DNA of 64,000 bases, from contig NZ_LMDV01000008.1 of NCBI RefSeq assembly GCF_001425175.1, forward strand, positions 853,494 through 917,493. Reading direction: 5' to 3'. The stretch's first letter is position 1; each line of letters opens with the position of its first letter. The stretch comes from Nocardioides sp. Root1257. GTDB taxonomy: Bacteria > Actinomycetota > Actinomycetes > Propionibacteriales > Nocardioidaceae. Shown here piece after piece: positions 34,003 through 41,889 of the stretch. The position numbers were made by a program, and so were the translations under genes. The notes under the pieces were generated by a model. The model did no database searches. It was not told the DNA's origin and was given only the letters and a program-made list of their open reading frames with translations.

Positions 34003-35157
34003 ATGACGGCCACGCTCGAGCGCCCGACGACCATCCCCGGAGGACTCACCCCGGACGAGGTCGAGCGCCTGGGAGCAGAGCTCGATGCGATCCGCCAGGA
34101 CGTCCTCGACAGCCGCGGTGCCCGCGACGCGGCGTACATCCGGCGCCTGGTGCGGGCCCAGCGGATCATCGAGCTCGGCAGCCGCGCGGTGCTGATGCGC
34201 AGCCGCAGCAGGAGCATGTGGGTGCTGGGGACGGCGGGGCTGTCGCTGGCCAAGATCCTCGACAACATGGAGATCGGGCACAACGTCCTGCACGGGCAGT
34301 GGGACTGGATGCGCGACCCGAAGATCCACTCGTCGACCTGGGAGTGGGACCACGTCTCGCCGGCCGCGCAGTGGAAGAAGGCGCACAACGAGACGCACCA
34401 CACCTACACGAACATCATCGGCCAGGACAACGACCTCGGCTACGGCATCATGCGCGTCGACGAGGACCAGGAGTGGAAGCGTCGCTACCTCGTGCAGCCG
34501 GCCTGGAACTTCGTGACGGCCTGCATCTTCGAGTACGGCATCGCGATGTTCGACCTCGACCTCGGTGACCACATCCGCGACAAGCGCGACATGTCGCCGG
34601 AGAAGAAGGCCGAGGTGCGGGTGACCCTCGCCAAGGCGCGGCGCCAGCTCGGCAAGGACTTCGTGGTCTACCCGGCGCTCTCCGGGCCGGCGTGGCGCTC
34701 GACGCTCGCGGCCAACGCGACCGCCAACCTGGTGCGCAACCTGTGGAGCCACTCGGTGATCATGTGCGGCCACTTCCCCGAGGGGGTGTCGACCTTCGAG
34801 CAGCCGGAGCTGGACGAGAAGGAGACGAAGGGCGAGTGGTACATCCGCCAGATGCTCGGCTCCGCCAACATCTCCGGCTCCCGGTTCCTGCACCTGATGA
34901 CCGGCAACCTGTCCCACCAGATCGAGCACCACATCTACCCGGACCTGCCGAGCAACCGCTACTACGAGATCGCGCCGAAGGTGCGCGCCGTCTTCGACAC
35001 GTTCGGGCTCGACTACAACGCCCGCCCGCTGGTCAGGCAGGTCGCGAGCGCCTGGCACAAGGTGGTCCGGCTCTCGCTGCCCAACGGCTGGCTCGCCGAG
35101 ACCAACCGCCGCAACCTGCTGCCGCAGCTGCGGCAGCTGGTCAAGCGTCCCGCCTGA
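34003..35157 (+). CDS. Membrane fatty-acid desaturase (DesA3-like)
   Basis: This 384-residue di-iron membrane desaturase has the three His boxes: GHNVLHGQWDW, HNETHHTYTN and HQIEHHIYPD, with hydrophobic segments between. Members insert a double bond in acyl-CoA or lipid-bound acyl chains and need electrons from a ferredoxin or flavin reductase. The FAD-dependent oxidoreductase encoded on the opposite strand (17-bp tail overlap) could be functionally linked, but that is only proximity. The start ATG 34003 is preceded by GGAGGAG about 23 nt upstream and GAGGGG close by. Confidence 0.93.
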   Translation: MTATLERPTTIPGGLTPDEVERLGAELDAIRQDVLDSRGARDAAYIRRLVRAQRIIELGSRAVLMRSRSRSMWVLGTAGLSLAKILDNMEIGHNVLHGQWDWMRDPKIHSSTWEWDHVSPAAQWKKAHNETHHTYTNIIGQDNDLGYGIMRVDEDQEWKRRYLVQPAWNFVTACIFEYGIAMFDLDLGDHIRDKRDMSPEKKAEVRVTLAKARRQLGKDFVVYPALSGPAWRSTLAANATANLVRNLWSHSVIMCGHFPEGVSTFEQPELDEKETKGEWYIRQMLGSANISGSRFLHLMTGNLSHQIEHHIYPDLPSNRYYEIAPKVRAVFDTFGLDYNARPLVRQVASAWHKVVRLSLPNGWLAETNRRNLLPQLRQLVKRPA

Positions 35158-36256
35158 CCCCGCCGTAGATGCCCCGGCGCACGATCCAGGGCTGCAGCAC
35201 GGTCTGGATCGACCAGGCCGGGAAGCGGAAGGCCTGGCCGGAGGGGGCGAAGACCTCGAGGCCGTTCGGCTGGAAGCCGAGGACCGAGCCCCACCGGCGG
35301 CGAGGCGCCTTGAACTCCGCGAGCGGCCGGCCCGCGAGGTGGGCACGGATGTTCTTCGCGAGCAGCTTGTCGGCCCGGTTGCGGGCGGTCGAGCGCAGCG
35401 CGTCGGTGGCGGCCACGTCGCCGATCGCGAACACGGCGTCCTGACCCTCGACGCGGAGGTCGGGGGAGACCCTGACGAACCCGTCGTCGTCGAGGACCGA
35501 GCGCGGCAGCCACCCCGTGTTGGGACGGACCCGGCCGATCGCCCAGACCGTCGCGTCCGCGGGCGAGGCCGGCTGACCGGTGCTCCACCCGACGGGCTCG
35601 TCGGTGATCCGGTCGCAGTCGAAGCCGGGAGGTACGACGGCGCGGTGGCCGGCGTGCAGCCGCACGCCCCGCTCGACCAGGCGCGCCTCGACCTTCTGCC
35701 ACACCCGCCCGTGGTGCTGGGGGAGGGCACGCTCACCAGGGAAGTAGAGGTCGACCTGCTTGTCGGGCCAGGTGCTCGCGAGGTTGGCCGCGGTGTTGAT
35801 CGCGGCGGCGCCGCCGCCCACGACGTTGATCGACCGAGCAGCCGCCAACCGGTCGTGGGCCGACCGGATCCCCGCCTCGACCTCGGCGGTGGTCTGCAGC
35901 CCCGGACGCCGCCAGAAGCCGTTGGTGACGCCAGTGGAGATGACGAGGACGTCGTAGGGCTCGGTGGTCGTGGTGCCGTCGGGCAGCTCGACCGCGACGC
36001 TGCGGCCCTCCAGGTCCAGCCCGGTCAGGGTGCCGTGGACGGTGCGGGCCCCGGACAGGCGGCGGTAGCGGTCGAAGCCGATGTAGTAGTCGCGCGCCCA
36101 GGCGTCGGGGCGGGCCAGCCGGGCTCCGAGCTCCTGGCCGCTGACCAGCGCGGGTTTCGTCGAGATGCCGACGACGTCGACGTGCTTGGCGAGGTGGATC
36201 GCGGTGAGCAGGCCGCTGTCGCCCAGGCCGGCGACGACGACGCGCGGACGACTCAT
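35141..36256 (-). CDS. FAD/NAD(P)-dependent oxidoreductase (AMID/FSP1/NDH-2-like)
   Basis: This 371-residue flavoprotein has the N-terminal FAD motif VVVAGLGDSGLLTAIHLAKH, a second dinucleotide site NVVGGGAAAINTAANLAS and the late FAD-binding FAIGDVAATD. It resembles AMID/FSP1-type NADH:quinone oxidoreductases; its electron acceptor is unknown. Its start overlaps the DUF1295 stop by 4 bp (ATGA), so the pair is one operon. Its last 17 bp overlap the end of the convergent desaturase gene. Confidence 0.87.
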   Translation of the reverse strand: MSRPRVVVAGLGDSGLLTAIHLAKHVDVVGISTKPALVSGQELGARLARPDAWARDYYIGFDRYRRLSGARTVHGTLTGLDLEGRSVAVELPDGTTTTEPYDVLVISTGVTNGFWRRPGLQTTAEVEAGIRSAHDRLAAARSINVVGGGAAAINTAANLASTWPDKQVDLYFPGERALPQHHGRVWQKVEARLVERGVRLHAGHRAVVPPGFDCDRITDEPVGWSTGQPASPADATVWAIGRVRPNTGWLPRSVLDDDGFVRVSPDLRVEGQDAVFAIGDVAATDALRSTARNRADKLLAKNIRAHLAGRPLAEFKAPRRRWGSVLGFQPNGLEVFAPSGQAFRFPAWSIQTVLQPWIVRRGIYGGVRRDA

Positions 36257-37128
36257 GCGCGGCGCGGGGGCCGGGGCAGCAGCTTGGGCACCCGGTCGAT
36301 GACGTCCTGGTAGGACGGGCGCCGCTCGAGGCTACGCTCCTCCATCATCGGGATGCTCGCACCCAGGAAGAGCGCCACCATCGCGATCGCGCCGACGAAG
36401 ACCCACCACCAGTCGGAGGGCGACGTCGCGAGCCCGAAGAGGCCGAGCGAGAGCCAGAAGCCGATCTCACCCAGGTAGTTGGGGTGCCGCGACCAGCCCC
36501 ACAGACCCTGGTCCATCGCCTGTCCGGGCTGCTTGGTGCGGGCGAAGCGGTACATCTGGAGGTCGGCCGTGAAGGAGAGGAGCACTGCGCCGAGGCCGAC
36601 GACCACGGCGACCACGTCGAGCCAGCCGACGTCGCGGCCGGTCCGGGTCACCGCCACGTACACCGGCACCATGCCGAGGAACACCTGCAGGGTCGGGATC
36701 AGGTGGATCGCGAAGAGGTCGACCAGCGGCTCGAGGCCGCCCTTGCCCTCCTTGAGCAGCGGGTAGCGCCAGTCCTCGTGCGGGAAGCCGGGGAACGCGT
36801 AGATCCAGTTGCCGGTGAGCCGGACCGCCCAGACCACGATCACGCCGATCACCAGCGCGGCCCGGACGTCGTTGACGTCGGGGGTGCTCTCGCTCCACCA
36901 GTAGATCGCCAGCAACGGCGGCAGCACGCTCCAGTAGGCGTCGTAGAAGCTCGAGTTGTGGTGCGCCCGGCTGAAGCCGAAGATCACCAGCGTCGCGAGC
37001 ACGTCGGCGATCAGGCCGTCGAGCCAGAGATGGTCGGTGTCGGGCCCGAGGTAGAGCCACGCGGCACCGACCGCGACGGCGATCACGTACGCCAGGAGGA
37101 CACGCGTCAGGGACGCCGCTTTGCTCAC
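36253..37128 (-). CDS. DUF1295 / steroid-5-alpha-reductase-like membrane protein
   Basis: This 291-residue protein has seven or so membrane helices and the family signature near the C-terminus: GLWGWSRHPNYLGEIGFW, which in ICMT/5-alpha-reductase relatives binds NADP(H) or SAM, and the tail EERSLERRPSYQDVIDRVP. Members reduce or methylate lipid-like substrates; the real substrate is unknown. It starts at GTG 37126-37128 and is followed, with an ATGA overlap, by the FAD oxidoreductase. A KstR2-like palindrome sits 18-31 bp upstream. Confidence 0.85.
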   Translation of the reverse strand: MSKAASLTRVLLAYVIAVAVGAAWLYLGPDTDHLWLDGLIADVLATLVIFGFSRAHHNSSFYDAYWSVLPPLLAIYWWSESTPDVNDVRAALVIGVIVVWAVRLTGNWIYAFPGFPHEDWRYPLLKEGKGGLEPLVDLFAIHLIPTLQVFLGMVPVYVAVTRTGRDVGWLDVVAVVVGLGAVLLSFTADLQMYRFARTKQPGQAMDQGLWGWSRHPNYLGEIGFWLSLGLFGLATSPSDWWWVFVGAIAMVALFLGASIPMMEERSLERRPSYQDVIDRVPKLLPRPPRRA

Positions 37129-37145
37129 GCCGCCGACGGTACTAG

Positions 37146-37159
37146 AACAAGTTCTTGTT
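37146..37159. promoter_or_regulatory. TetR-type operator resembling the KstR2 motif
   Basis: AACAAGTTCTTGTT fits the KstR2 consensus AnCAAGnnCTTGnT at every fixed position as I remember it. An overlapping AGAAC-AA-GTTCT repeat (37144 on) is KstR-like. It overlaps the likely -10 (TAGTAC, minus strand, 37144-37139) of the DUF1295 operon. Confidence 0.6.
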
Positions 37160-37174
37160 TTGCGCGAAAGCGGG

Positions 37175-37591
37175 TCAGGCGAGGTCGAGCTCGCACCAGA
37201 CGGTCTTGCCGTCCTGCCGCGGCTGCACGCCCCAGCGCGAGGCGAGTGCCTCGATGAGCAGCAGGCCGCGTCCGCGCTCGTCGAGGTCGCCGACGCCGGT
37301 GTTCGGGCGGGGCACGACGCTGCTCGAGTCGGTCACCTCGAGGCGGATCACGTGGTCCTGGACGGCTGCGTCCAGGCGGGCGTCGCCGCGGCCGTGCTCG
37401 ACGGCGTTGGTCACCAGTTCGGTGGCCAGCAGCACGGCGGTGTCGCTGGCGTCCCGATCGATCCTGGCCGACTCGAAGAGCTGGCGGAGAGCTCGCCGGG
37501 CCAGCGAGCCCGTCTGCGTGGACTGCGCCAGCGCCAGTCGCGTGGCCATCCGCGTCGACGGCCCCGACGTCGGGCCCCCGCTGGTGTTCAT
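37175..37591 (-). CDS. RsbW-like ATP-binding regulator
   Basis: This 138-residue protein is a stand-alone GHKL ATPase of the HATPase_c_2 group used as anti-sigma kinases in actinobacteria. The N-box is LATELVTNAVEHG, the Asp motif LEVTDSSS and the G-box DERGRGLLLIEALASRWG. ATG 37589-37591 is chosen because GAGGGGG lies just upstream; the open frame continues upstream without family similarity. No sigma factor is adjacent, so its target is unknown; one such factor is at 6838-7605. Confidence 0.82.
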   Translation of the reverse strand: MNTSGGPTSGPSTRMATRLALAQSTQTGSLARRALRQLFESARIDRDASDTAVLLATELVTNAVEHGRGDARLDAAVQDHVIRLEVTDSSSVVPRPNTGVGDLDERGRGLLLIEALASRWGVQPRQDGKTVWCELDLA

Positions 37592-37756
37592 GATCCCCCT
37601 CATTTCCGGACACTGATCGGTCACGGTCACAGTTGGTCTGCCCCGTACGACCATCCGGAAACGGTTGAGCAGCGAACAATCCGGGTTTGTGCGCGAACTC
37701 ACCCGGCGCCGTCGCCGCGAGGTTTGGCGGCCGACGGCGGGAGCCATCATCTGGGC

Positions 37757-38068
37757 GTGAAGAACTCTCGGCTCCTCTCATCCGTGGTCCTGGTCGTGGC
37801 GACGTTCGCTCTCTCGAGCTGTGGCGACTCGACGCCGACCGTCAAGCAGGCCGACGTCGAGAAGGAGGTCTCGGCCCAGCTGGAGAAGCAGGTCGGCCAG
37901 GCGCCGGACGACATCTCCTGCCCGGGCGACCTCAAGGGTGAGGTCGGCACGAAGATGCGCTGCACCCTGACGGCCGGCGAGGACGAGCTCGGTGTCTCCG
38001 TCAACGTCACCTCGGTCGACGGCGACAACGTGAAGTTCGACATCCAGGTCGACCAGGAGCCCTCGTGA
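37757..38068 (+). CDS. DUF4333 lipoprotein
   Basis: This 103-residue lipoprotein has a signal peptide ending in the lipobox LSSC (ATFALSSCGDS) and a DUF4333 domain with VEKEVSAQLEKQVGQAP, DISCPGDLKGEVGTKMRC and a closing beta strand, VKFDIQV. The two later Cys may form a disulfide. The family's function is unknown. It starts at GTG 37757 and overlaps the next gene by 4 bp (GTGA). Confidence 0.85.
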   Translation: MKNSRLLSSVVLVVATFALSSCGDSTPTVKQADVEKEVSAQLEKQVGQAPDDISCPGDLKGEVGTKMRCTLTAGEDELGVSVNVTSVDGDNVKFDIQVDQEPS

Positions 38069-38595
38069 GCGCTGCGGCCCACGAGTTCCAGCGGGCGGTC
38101 GAGGAGGCCGCCGCCGGCACGCCGTACGTCGTGCGCCCGACCGACGCCGGCTTCGACGTCACGCTCGACGTCGTCGACGCGCAGTGGTTCGGGATCCTCA
38201 ACAAGGCCGGGCTCCAGAAGGTCTACACGCACCACGTCGCCGTGCCGGAGGCGGGCGTCTACACGGTGACCGACGACTCCCAGACGGTCGAGTGGGTGGC
38301 CGGCGTCCCGCGCACGAGCGGCTCCGCCGAGCGCGTCTACGGTCGCGTCAAGGAGTTCGGCGTGCAGAAGGTCTGGGCCTTCGACGAGCACGGCCGGTTC
38401 GGCGTGCAGGCCGACTACCGGTTCAACTCCGAGGAGGGTCGTGACCTGATCACCGGCGTGGCCGGTCAGCTGGGCATGAAGCCGCAGCGGGGCGGGGCCG
38501 AGAAGACCGGGTTGATCTTCGCCGTCATCGGCGGCCTGGGCGCTCTGGTCACCGCGGTGGTGCTGATCGTGGCGGCCCTGATGGGCAAGTTCTAG
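38065..38595 (+). CDS. Tail-anchored hypothetical protein, coupled to DUF4333 lipoprotein
   Basis: This 176-residue protein has a soluble N-terminal domain (about 1-140, with AQWFGILNKAGLQKVYTHHV and FGVQKVWAFDEHGRFGV) and one C-terminal membrane helix (about 150-173), so the domain faces the cytoplasm if tail-anchored. I recognise no family. Translational coupling to the DUF4333 lipoprotein suggests the two work together. Its TAG stop is inside a bidirectional terminator stem. Confidence 0.75.
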   Translation: MSAAAHEFQRAVEEAAAGTPYVVRPTDAGFDVTLDVVDAQWFGILNKAGLQKVYTHHVAVPEAGVYTVTDDSQTVEWVAGVPRTSGSAERVYGRVKEFGVQKVWAFDEHGRFGVQADYRFNSEEGRDLITGVAGQLGMKPQRGGAEKTGLIFAVIGGLGALVTAVVLIVAALMGKF

Positions 38596-38624
38596 CGTCC
38601 TGAGTCGTTTGGTTCAGGGCGCTA
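38593..38624. terminator. Bidirectional terminator built on two stop codons
   Basis: An 11-bp stem with one G-T pair (38593-38603 with 38614-38624) begins with the TAG of the plus-strand gene and ends with the inverted TAG of the minus-strand gene. Confidence 0.75.
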
Positions 38625-39134
38625 GCCGGCAGTCCCGTCGGCAGCGGCCACGATCTCGACCGACGCCATGAACTGCTGGAACTCCGGCACCATCTCGTCG
38701 AACTGCTTGAACGTGCAGGTGAGCGTGTAGGTCACCACCACCCGCTTCTGCGGGTCGTGGACGTCGACGATGCCCTGCACCACCTGGGCCTGGCGCAGAT
38801 CCAGGGTGCGACCGTCGTAGACGGCCATGGCGCCGAGGGCCTGGGTGATGGCCGGGGCGTGGTCGGAGTCGATCTCGCGCCGCTTGACCAGCTCGACCTC
38901 GGTGGCGCCCTGGCCGCGCAGCACCGCCAGCGACTCGTCGGCGATCTGCTCGAGGGTCGCGTCGTCGGTGCGCCAGTCGCCGGCGATCGACAGGGTCGGG
39001 CTGAAGTCGCCCTCGGCACCGCGGCGTACGGCGAGGAAGGCGGCGTTCTCGACGCCGAGGGACTCTGGGGGAACCGGCTCCCACTGGTCGCCCGGCAGGT
39101 CGAAGCGCACCGGGATGGGCAGCGTGCTGGTCAT
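38622..39134 (-). CDS. LpqN-like cytosolic partner/immunity-type protein of the T7SS-like cassette
   Basis: This 170-residue protein has no signal peptide. The start PIPVRFDLPGDQWEPVPPES and the later LAVLRGQGATEVELVKRREI and FMASVEIVA look like the LpqN/PsbP-type alpha-beta fold seen in several actinobacterial proteins. It is the last gene of a three-gene run and its ATG overlaps the stop of the 445-residue secreted-type protein by 4 bp. The position would suit an immunity protein or chaperone; that role is inference. Confidence 0.65.
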   Translation of the reverse strand: MTSTLPIPVRFDLPGDQWEPVPPESLGVENAAFLAVRRGAEGDFSPTLSIAGDWRTDDATLEQIADESLAVLRGQGATEVELVKRREIDSDHAPAITQALGAMAVYDGRTLDLRQAQVVQGIVDVHDPQKRVVVTYTLTCTFKQFDEMVPEFQQFMASVEIVAAADGTAG

Positions 39135-40468
39135 GAGAGGAAGTCTCCGATCCCGCTGATGATGTCGCCACCGGTGTCGATGATCTCGCCCGGGTCGATC
39201 GTGATGTGCCCGCCGATCTTGCCGCCGAGACCCAGGGCGGCGCCACCGGAGCCGCCGATCTCGAACTTGCCGTCCTTGAAGCCGAAGTCGACGTCGCCGC
39301 CGATCCCGACGCCCGCCCAGCCCTCGGCCTCGACCTCACCACCCACGCCGCCGACCTCGCCCTGGACGGAGCCCTCGGCCTTGGCGCCGGCGAAGAGCTC
39401 GCCGTTGGCGTGCGCGCCGGTCGGCCCGACCAGGACCTCGCCCTCGCCGCTCGCGCCGACGAACACCTGGCCGTCGGCGCCGACCGAGGCGTGCTCCCAC
39501 TCGGCGCCGACCGAACCCTCCGCGCCGACCAGGACCAGCTTGCCGTCGGCGCCGATCACCAGGCCGTCGCTGCCGATGTGGGCGGTCGCGGAGCCCTCGG
39601 CGCCGAGCACGGTGACGCTGCCGTCGGCGGTCACCTTCGCGCCGCCCCAGTAGTCCTCCCAGGAGCCCTCGGCCCCCCAGACGTGGGCGTCCCCCTCGAC
39701 CTTGCCGAGGTTGATCTTGAACGGGCTCTCGGACGCGCCGTTGTCGTACTTGCCGTCCTTGCCCTTCGTCGGGTCCTTGCCGAAGGTGTCCTTCCAGTCC
39801 CCCCAGTCGATGCTGGGTCCCTCGACGGAGCCGTCGGCGGAGAAGGGGGTGGTCTTGCCCTCGGTCTTGGAGCCCTCCAGGCCGCCGAGCTCCTTGACGC
39901 AGGTCGCGCCGGCGCTGTCCAGCGCGGTGCGGGCGTCCTCGAGGATCTTCTCCGCCTCGTCGCGCAGCGCCTGGCCGGGGTCGACGAACGGTCCCGGCTT
40001 GCCCGGCCCGATCGAGGGGGTGGTCGGGCCGCCGCCGTAGGACGGCACGCAGACCTGGCGGTTGACGTAGCTGTTGTAGGCGTCGACCGAGGCGTTGTAG
40101 TCCGACACGGCCTGCTTGGTCGCGTCCTCGCCCTGCTGCCACTTGGCGATCGCGTCGGCGGCCTTGCTCTGGGCGGTGGTCAGGGCGCCCGCGTAGGTCG
40201 AGAGCGAGGTCGAGGCCTGGTCGAGCAGGTCGGCGTACGCCGACCACTTGTCCTGCTCGGCGGAGCGGGCCGCGGCGTACGCCGGCTCGCCGTAGCCGCC
40301 GCTCCAGCCGGGGATGGAGATCGCGTCGACGTCGCCGGCGAGGCCGGCGATGCGCGTGGACTCCGTGGAGAGGCGCGTGGCGTTGGCCCGGACCTGGCCG
40401 GGCTCGCCCTTGATCAGCGCCTTGGGGTCGGTGGTGGTGCCGAGCTCGGCTCCGTCGGGCAGGGTCAC
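39131..40468 (-). CDS. Type VII secretion-type substrate with Gly/Ala repeat region
   Basis: This 445-residue protein starts at GTG 40466-40468, overlapping the stop of the EspC-like gene. Residues about 15-135 are helical with a WxG motif (PGWSGG, W55-G57), as in the N-terminal domain of large type VII substrates. A Pro/Gly linker (about 143-165), a short helix with two Cys (140, 190) and then a beta-like repeat region (about 260-410) rich in GAEG/GADG follow, ending in a Gly-rich hydrophobic tail (GGKIGGHITIDPG to SGIGDFLS). I find no known toxin domain. A pore-forming or surface protein is possible. Confidence 0.75.
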   Translation of the reverse strand: MTLPDGAELGTTTDPKALIKGEPGQVRANATRLSTESTRIAGLAGDVDAISIPGWSGGYGEPAYAAARSAEQDKWSAYADLLDQASTSLSTYAGALTTAQSKAADAIAKWQQGEDATKQAVSDYNASVDAYNSYVNRQVCVPSYGGGPTTPSIGPGKPGPFVDPGQALRDEAEKILEDARTALDSAGATCVKELGGLEGSKTEGKTTPFSADGSVEGPSIDWGDWKDTFGKDPTKGKDGKYDNGASESPFKINLGKVEGDAHVWGAEGSWEDYWGGAKVTADGSVTVLGAEGSATAHIGSDGLVIGADGKLVLVGAEGSVGAEWEHASVGADGQVFVGASGEGEVLVGPTGAHANGELFAGAKAEGSVQGEVGGVGGEVEAEGWAGVGIGGDVDFGFKDGKFEIGGSGGAALGLGGKIGGHITIDPGEIIDTGGDIISGIGDFLS

Positions 40469-40812
40469 GGCGTGCCCCCGGGCGTGCCGGAGAACGGCGT
40501 CGAGAAGGGCGTCGAGAAGGGGCTGCCGAACGTCGGCGTGAAGCTGCTCGCCACGCCCTGGTCGGTCGACTCGTAGTAGTGGGCCGAGGCGTCCAGACTG
40601 TCGGCGAGGCCGGTGGCGCCGTCGTGGAGGGCGGTGGTGGCCTTGTCGCACTGCTCGCCGACCGCCTTCACCCACGCCGCCAGCTCGATGTGCCCGAACG
40701 ACGTCGGGTCGAGGTGGGTGATCTCCACCGCGTCGGTGCCCAGGCTGTCGGCGACGGTGCGGTACTGACCGGCGGCGGCCTGCAGCTCGCTGACGAGTAC
40801 GTCGTAGGTCAT
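40465..40812 (-). CDS. EspC-like type VII secretion target (DUF2580-like)
   Basis: This 115-residue protein has a helical hairpin (about residues 3-78) ending in YESTD (Tyr80 to Asp84), a YxxxD/E type VII export motif, and a Ser/Pro/Phe-rich tail with the tandem tetrapeptide STPF. It resembles EspC-type ESX-1-associated substrates that are exported with a partner. It starts at ATG 40810-40812 and overlaps the large substrate gene (GTGA). No secretion ATPase or membrane core of a type VII system is in the window, so the machinery must be elsewhere. Confidence 0.78.
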   Translation of the reverse strand: MTYDVLVSELQAAAGQYRTVADSLGTDAVEITHLDPTSFGHIELAAWVKAVGEQCDKATTALHDGATGLADSLDASAHYYESTDQGVASSFTPTFGSPFSTPFSTPFSGTPGGTP

Positions 40813-40898
40813 GTCTCTCCCCCGAGATCGTGTGGGCGTGCACCTACCCGCTCGCCGTCCGCTGAAACCGGGAGTCGCGAAGTGGTCCCGACAGATAA

Positions 40899-40912
40899 TT
40901 AACCGTGGTTAA
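40899..40912. promoter_or_regulatory. Palindrome TTAACC-GT-GGTTAA before the BASS transporter
   Basis: A 6+6 bp inverted repeat with a 2-bp centre lies 8-22 bp before the ATG at 40921 and covers a possible -10 (TTAAGT, 40909-40914, 6 nt before the ATG). Such AT-rich palindromes are typical of MarR regulators, and a MarR gene converges on this gene. Confidence 0.55.
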
Positions 40913-40920
40913 GTGTCGCC

Positions 40921-41889
40921 ATGACGGCGTACCTGACCGTGCTCGCCACGAACATCGACCAGCTGGACCTGGAGCTGGCCGACGGCTTCCAGCTCGCCGT
41001 CAAGGCGATCGTCGCGCTCTTCCTCTTCGGCATCGCGCTGGACACGAAGATCGGCGACTTCCGCGACGTCGCCCGGCGGCCCTGGGTGATCGTGGCCGGC
41101 CTGGTCGCCCAGTACGCCGTGATGCCCGGCCTGACGGTGCTGCTCACGCTGGCGCTCGACGTGCGCGGCTCGGTGGCGATCGGGATGATCCTGGTGGTCT
41201 GCTGCCCGGCGGGGAACCTCTCCAACATCCTCACCCACCGGGCGCGCGGCGACGTGGCGCTGTCGGTCTCGCTGACCGCCGTCTCGACGCTCGTCGCCGT
41301 CGTGGTCACGCCGGTCGCGCTGGCGTTCTGGTGCGGGCTCAACCCGGCCGCGGACGACCTGCTGCGCGACGTGCACATCGACCCGTGGGACATGGTCGGC
41401 GAGGCGGTCCTGCTGATCGCGGTCCCGTTCGCGCTCGGTCTGCTGATCGCGTGGCGCCGGCCCTCGGTCTCGGAGCGGGCCCGCAAGATCGTCGAGCCCG
41501 CTGCGCTGACGCTGCTGCTGCTCATCGTCGTGGGCGGCCTGGCCGGTCAGCTGAACACGTTCCTGGACTACATCGGCGTGGTCGCGGTGGCCATCGTGCT
41601 GCAGAACGCGCTCTCCCTGCTGGTCGGCTACGGGACCGCGCGGGCGACCCGTCTCCCGGAGTCCGGCGTGCGCGCGATGACGCTCGAGCTCGGGCTGCGC
41701 AACACCGGGCTCGCCCTGGTGCTGGCGCTGAGCTTCTTCGACGAGCTCGGCGGGGTCGCGTTCGTGGCCGCGATGTGGGGCCTCTGGGACGTCGTCACCG
41801 GGCTCACCCTGTCGACGTGGTGGCGGCGTCGGCCCCCGGCCGACCGGCTCAGCCCGGAGCTGTCGACCGACGCAGCACCTGCGGGATGA
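40921..41889 (+). CDS. Bile acid:sodium symporter (BASS) family transporter
   Basis: This 322-residue membrane protein has nine or ten helices and the BASS pattern: FLFGIALDTKIGDF, the crossover motif CCPAGNLSNILTHRARGD (Na+ site) and LELGLRNTGLALVLAL in the second repeat. BASS proteins take up organic anions with sodium. The start is ATG 40921, probably leaderless behind a palindromic operator. Its last 41 bp overlap the convergent MarR gene. Confidence 0.88.
   Translation: MTAYLTVLATNIDQLDLELADGFQLAVKAIVALFLFGIALDTKIGDFRDVARRPWVIVAGLVAQYAVMPGLTVLLTLALDVRGSVAIGMILVVCCPAGNLSNILTHRARGDVALSVSLTAVSTLVAVVVTPVALAFWCGLNPAADDLLRDVHIDPWDMVGEAVLLIAVPFALGLLIAWRRPSVSERARKIVEPAALTLLLLIVVGGLAGQLNTFLDYIGVVAVAIVLQNALSLLVGYGTARATRLPESGVRAMTLELGLRNTGLALVLALSFFDELGGVAFVAAMWGLWDVVTGLTLSTWWRRRPPADRLSPELSTDAAPAG

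Noticed and set aside
34003..34020. Strong ribosome site deciding the desaturase start
   Set aside because: The best GGAGGAG is about 23 nt upstream of the ATG; the start rests on the family N-terminus only.
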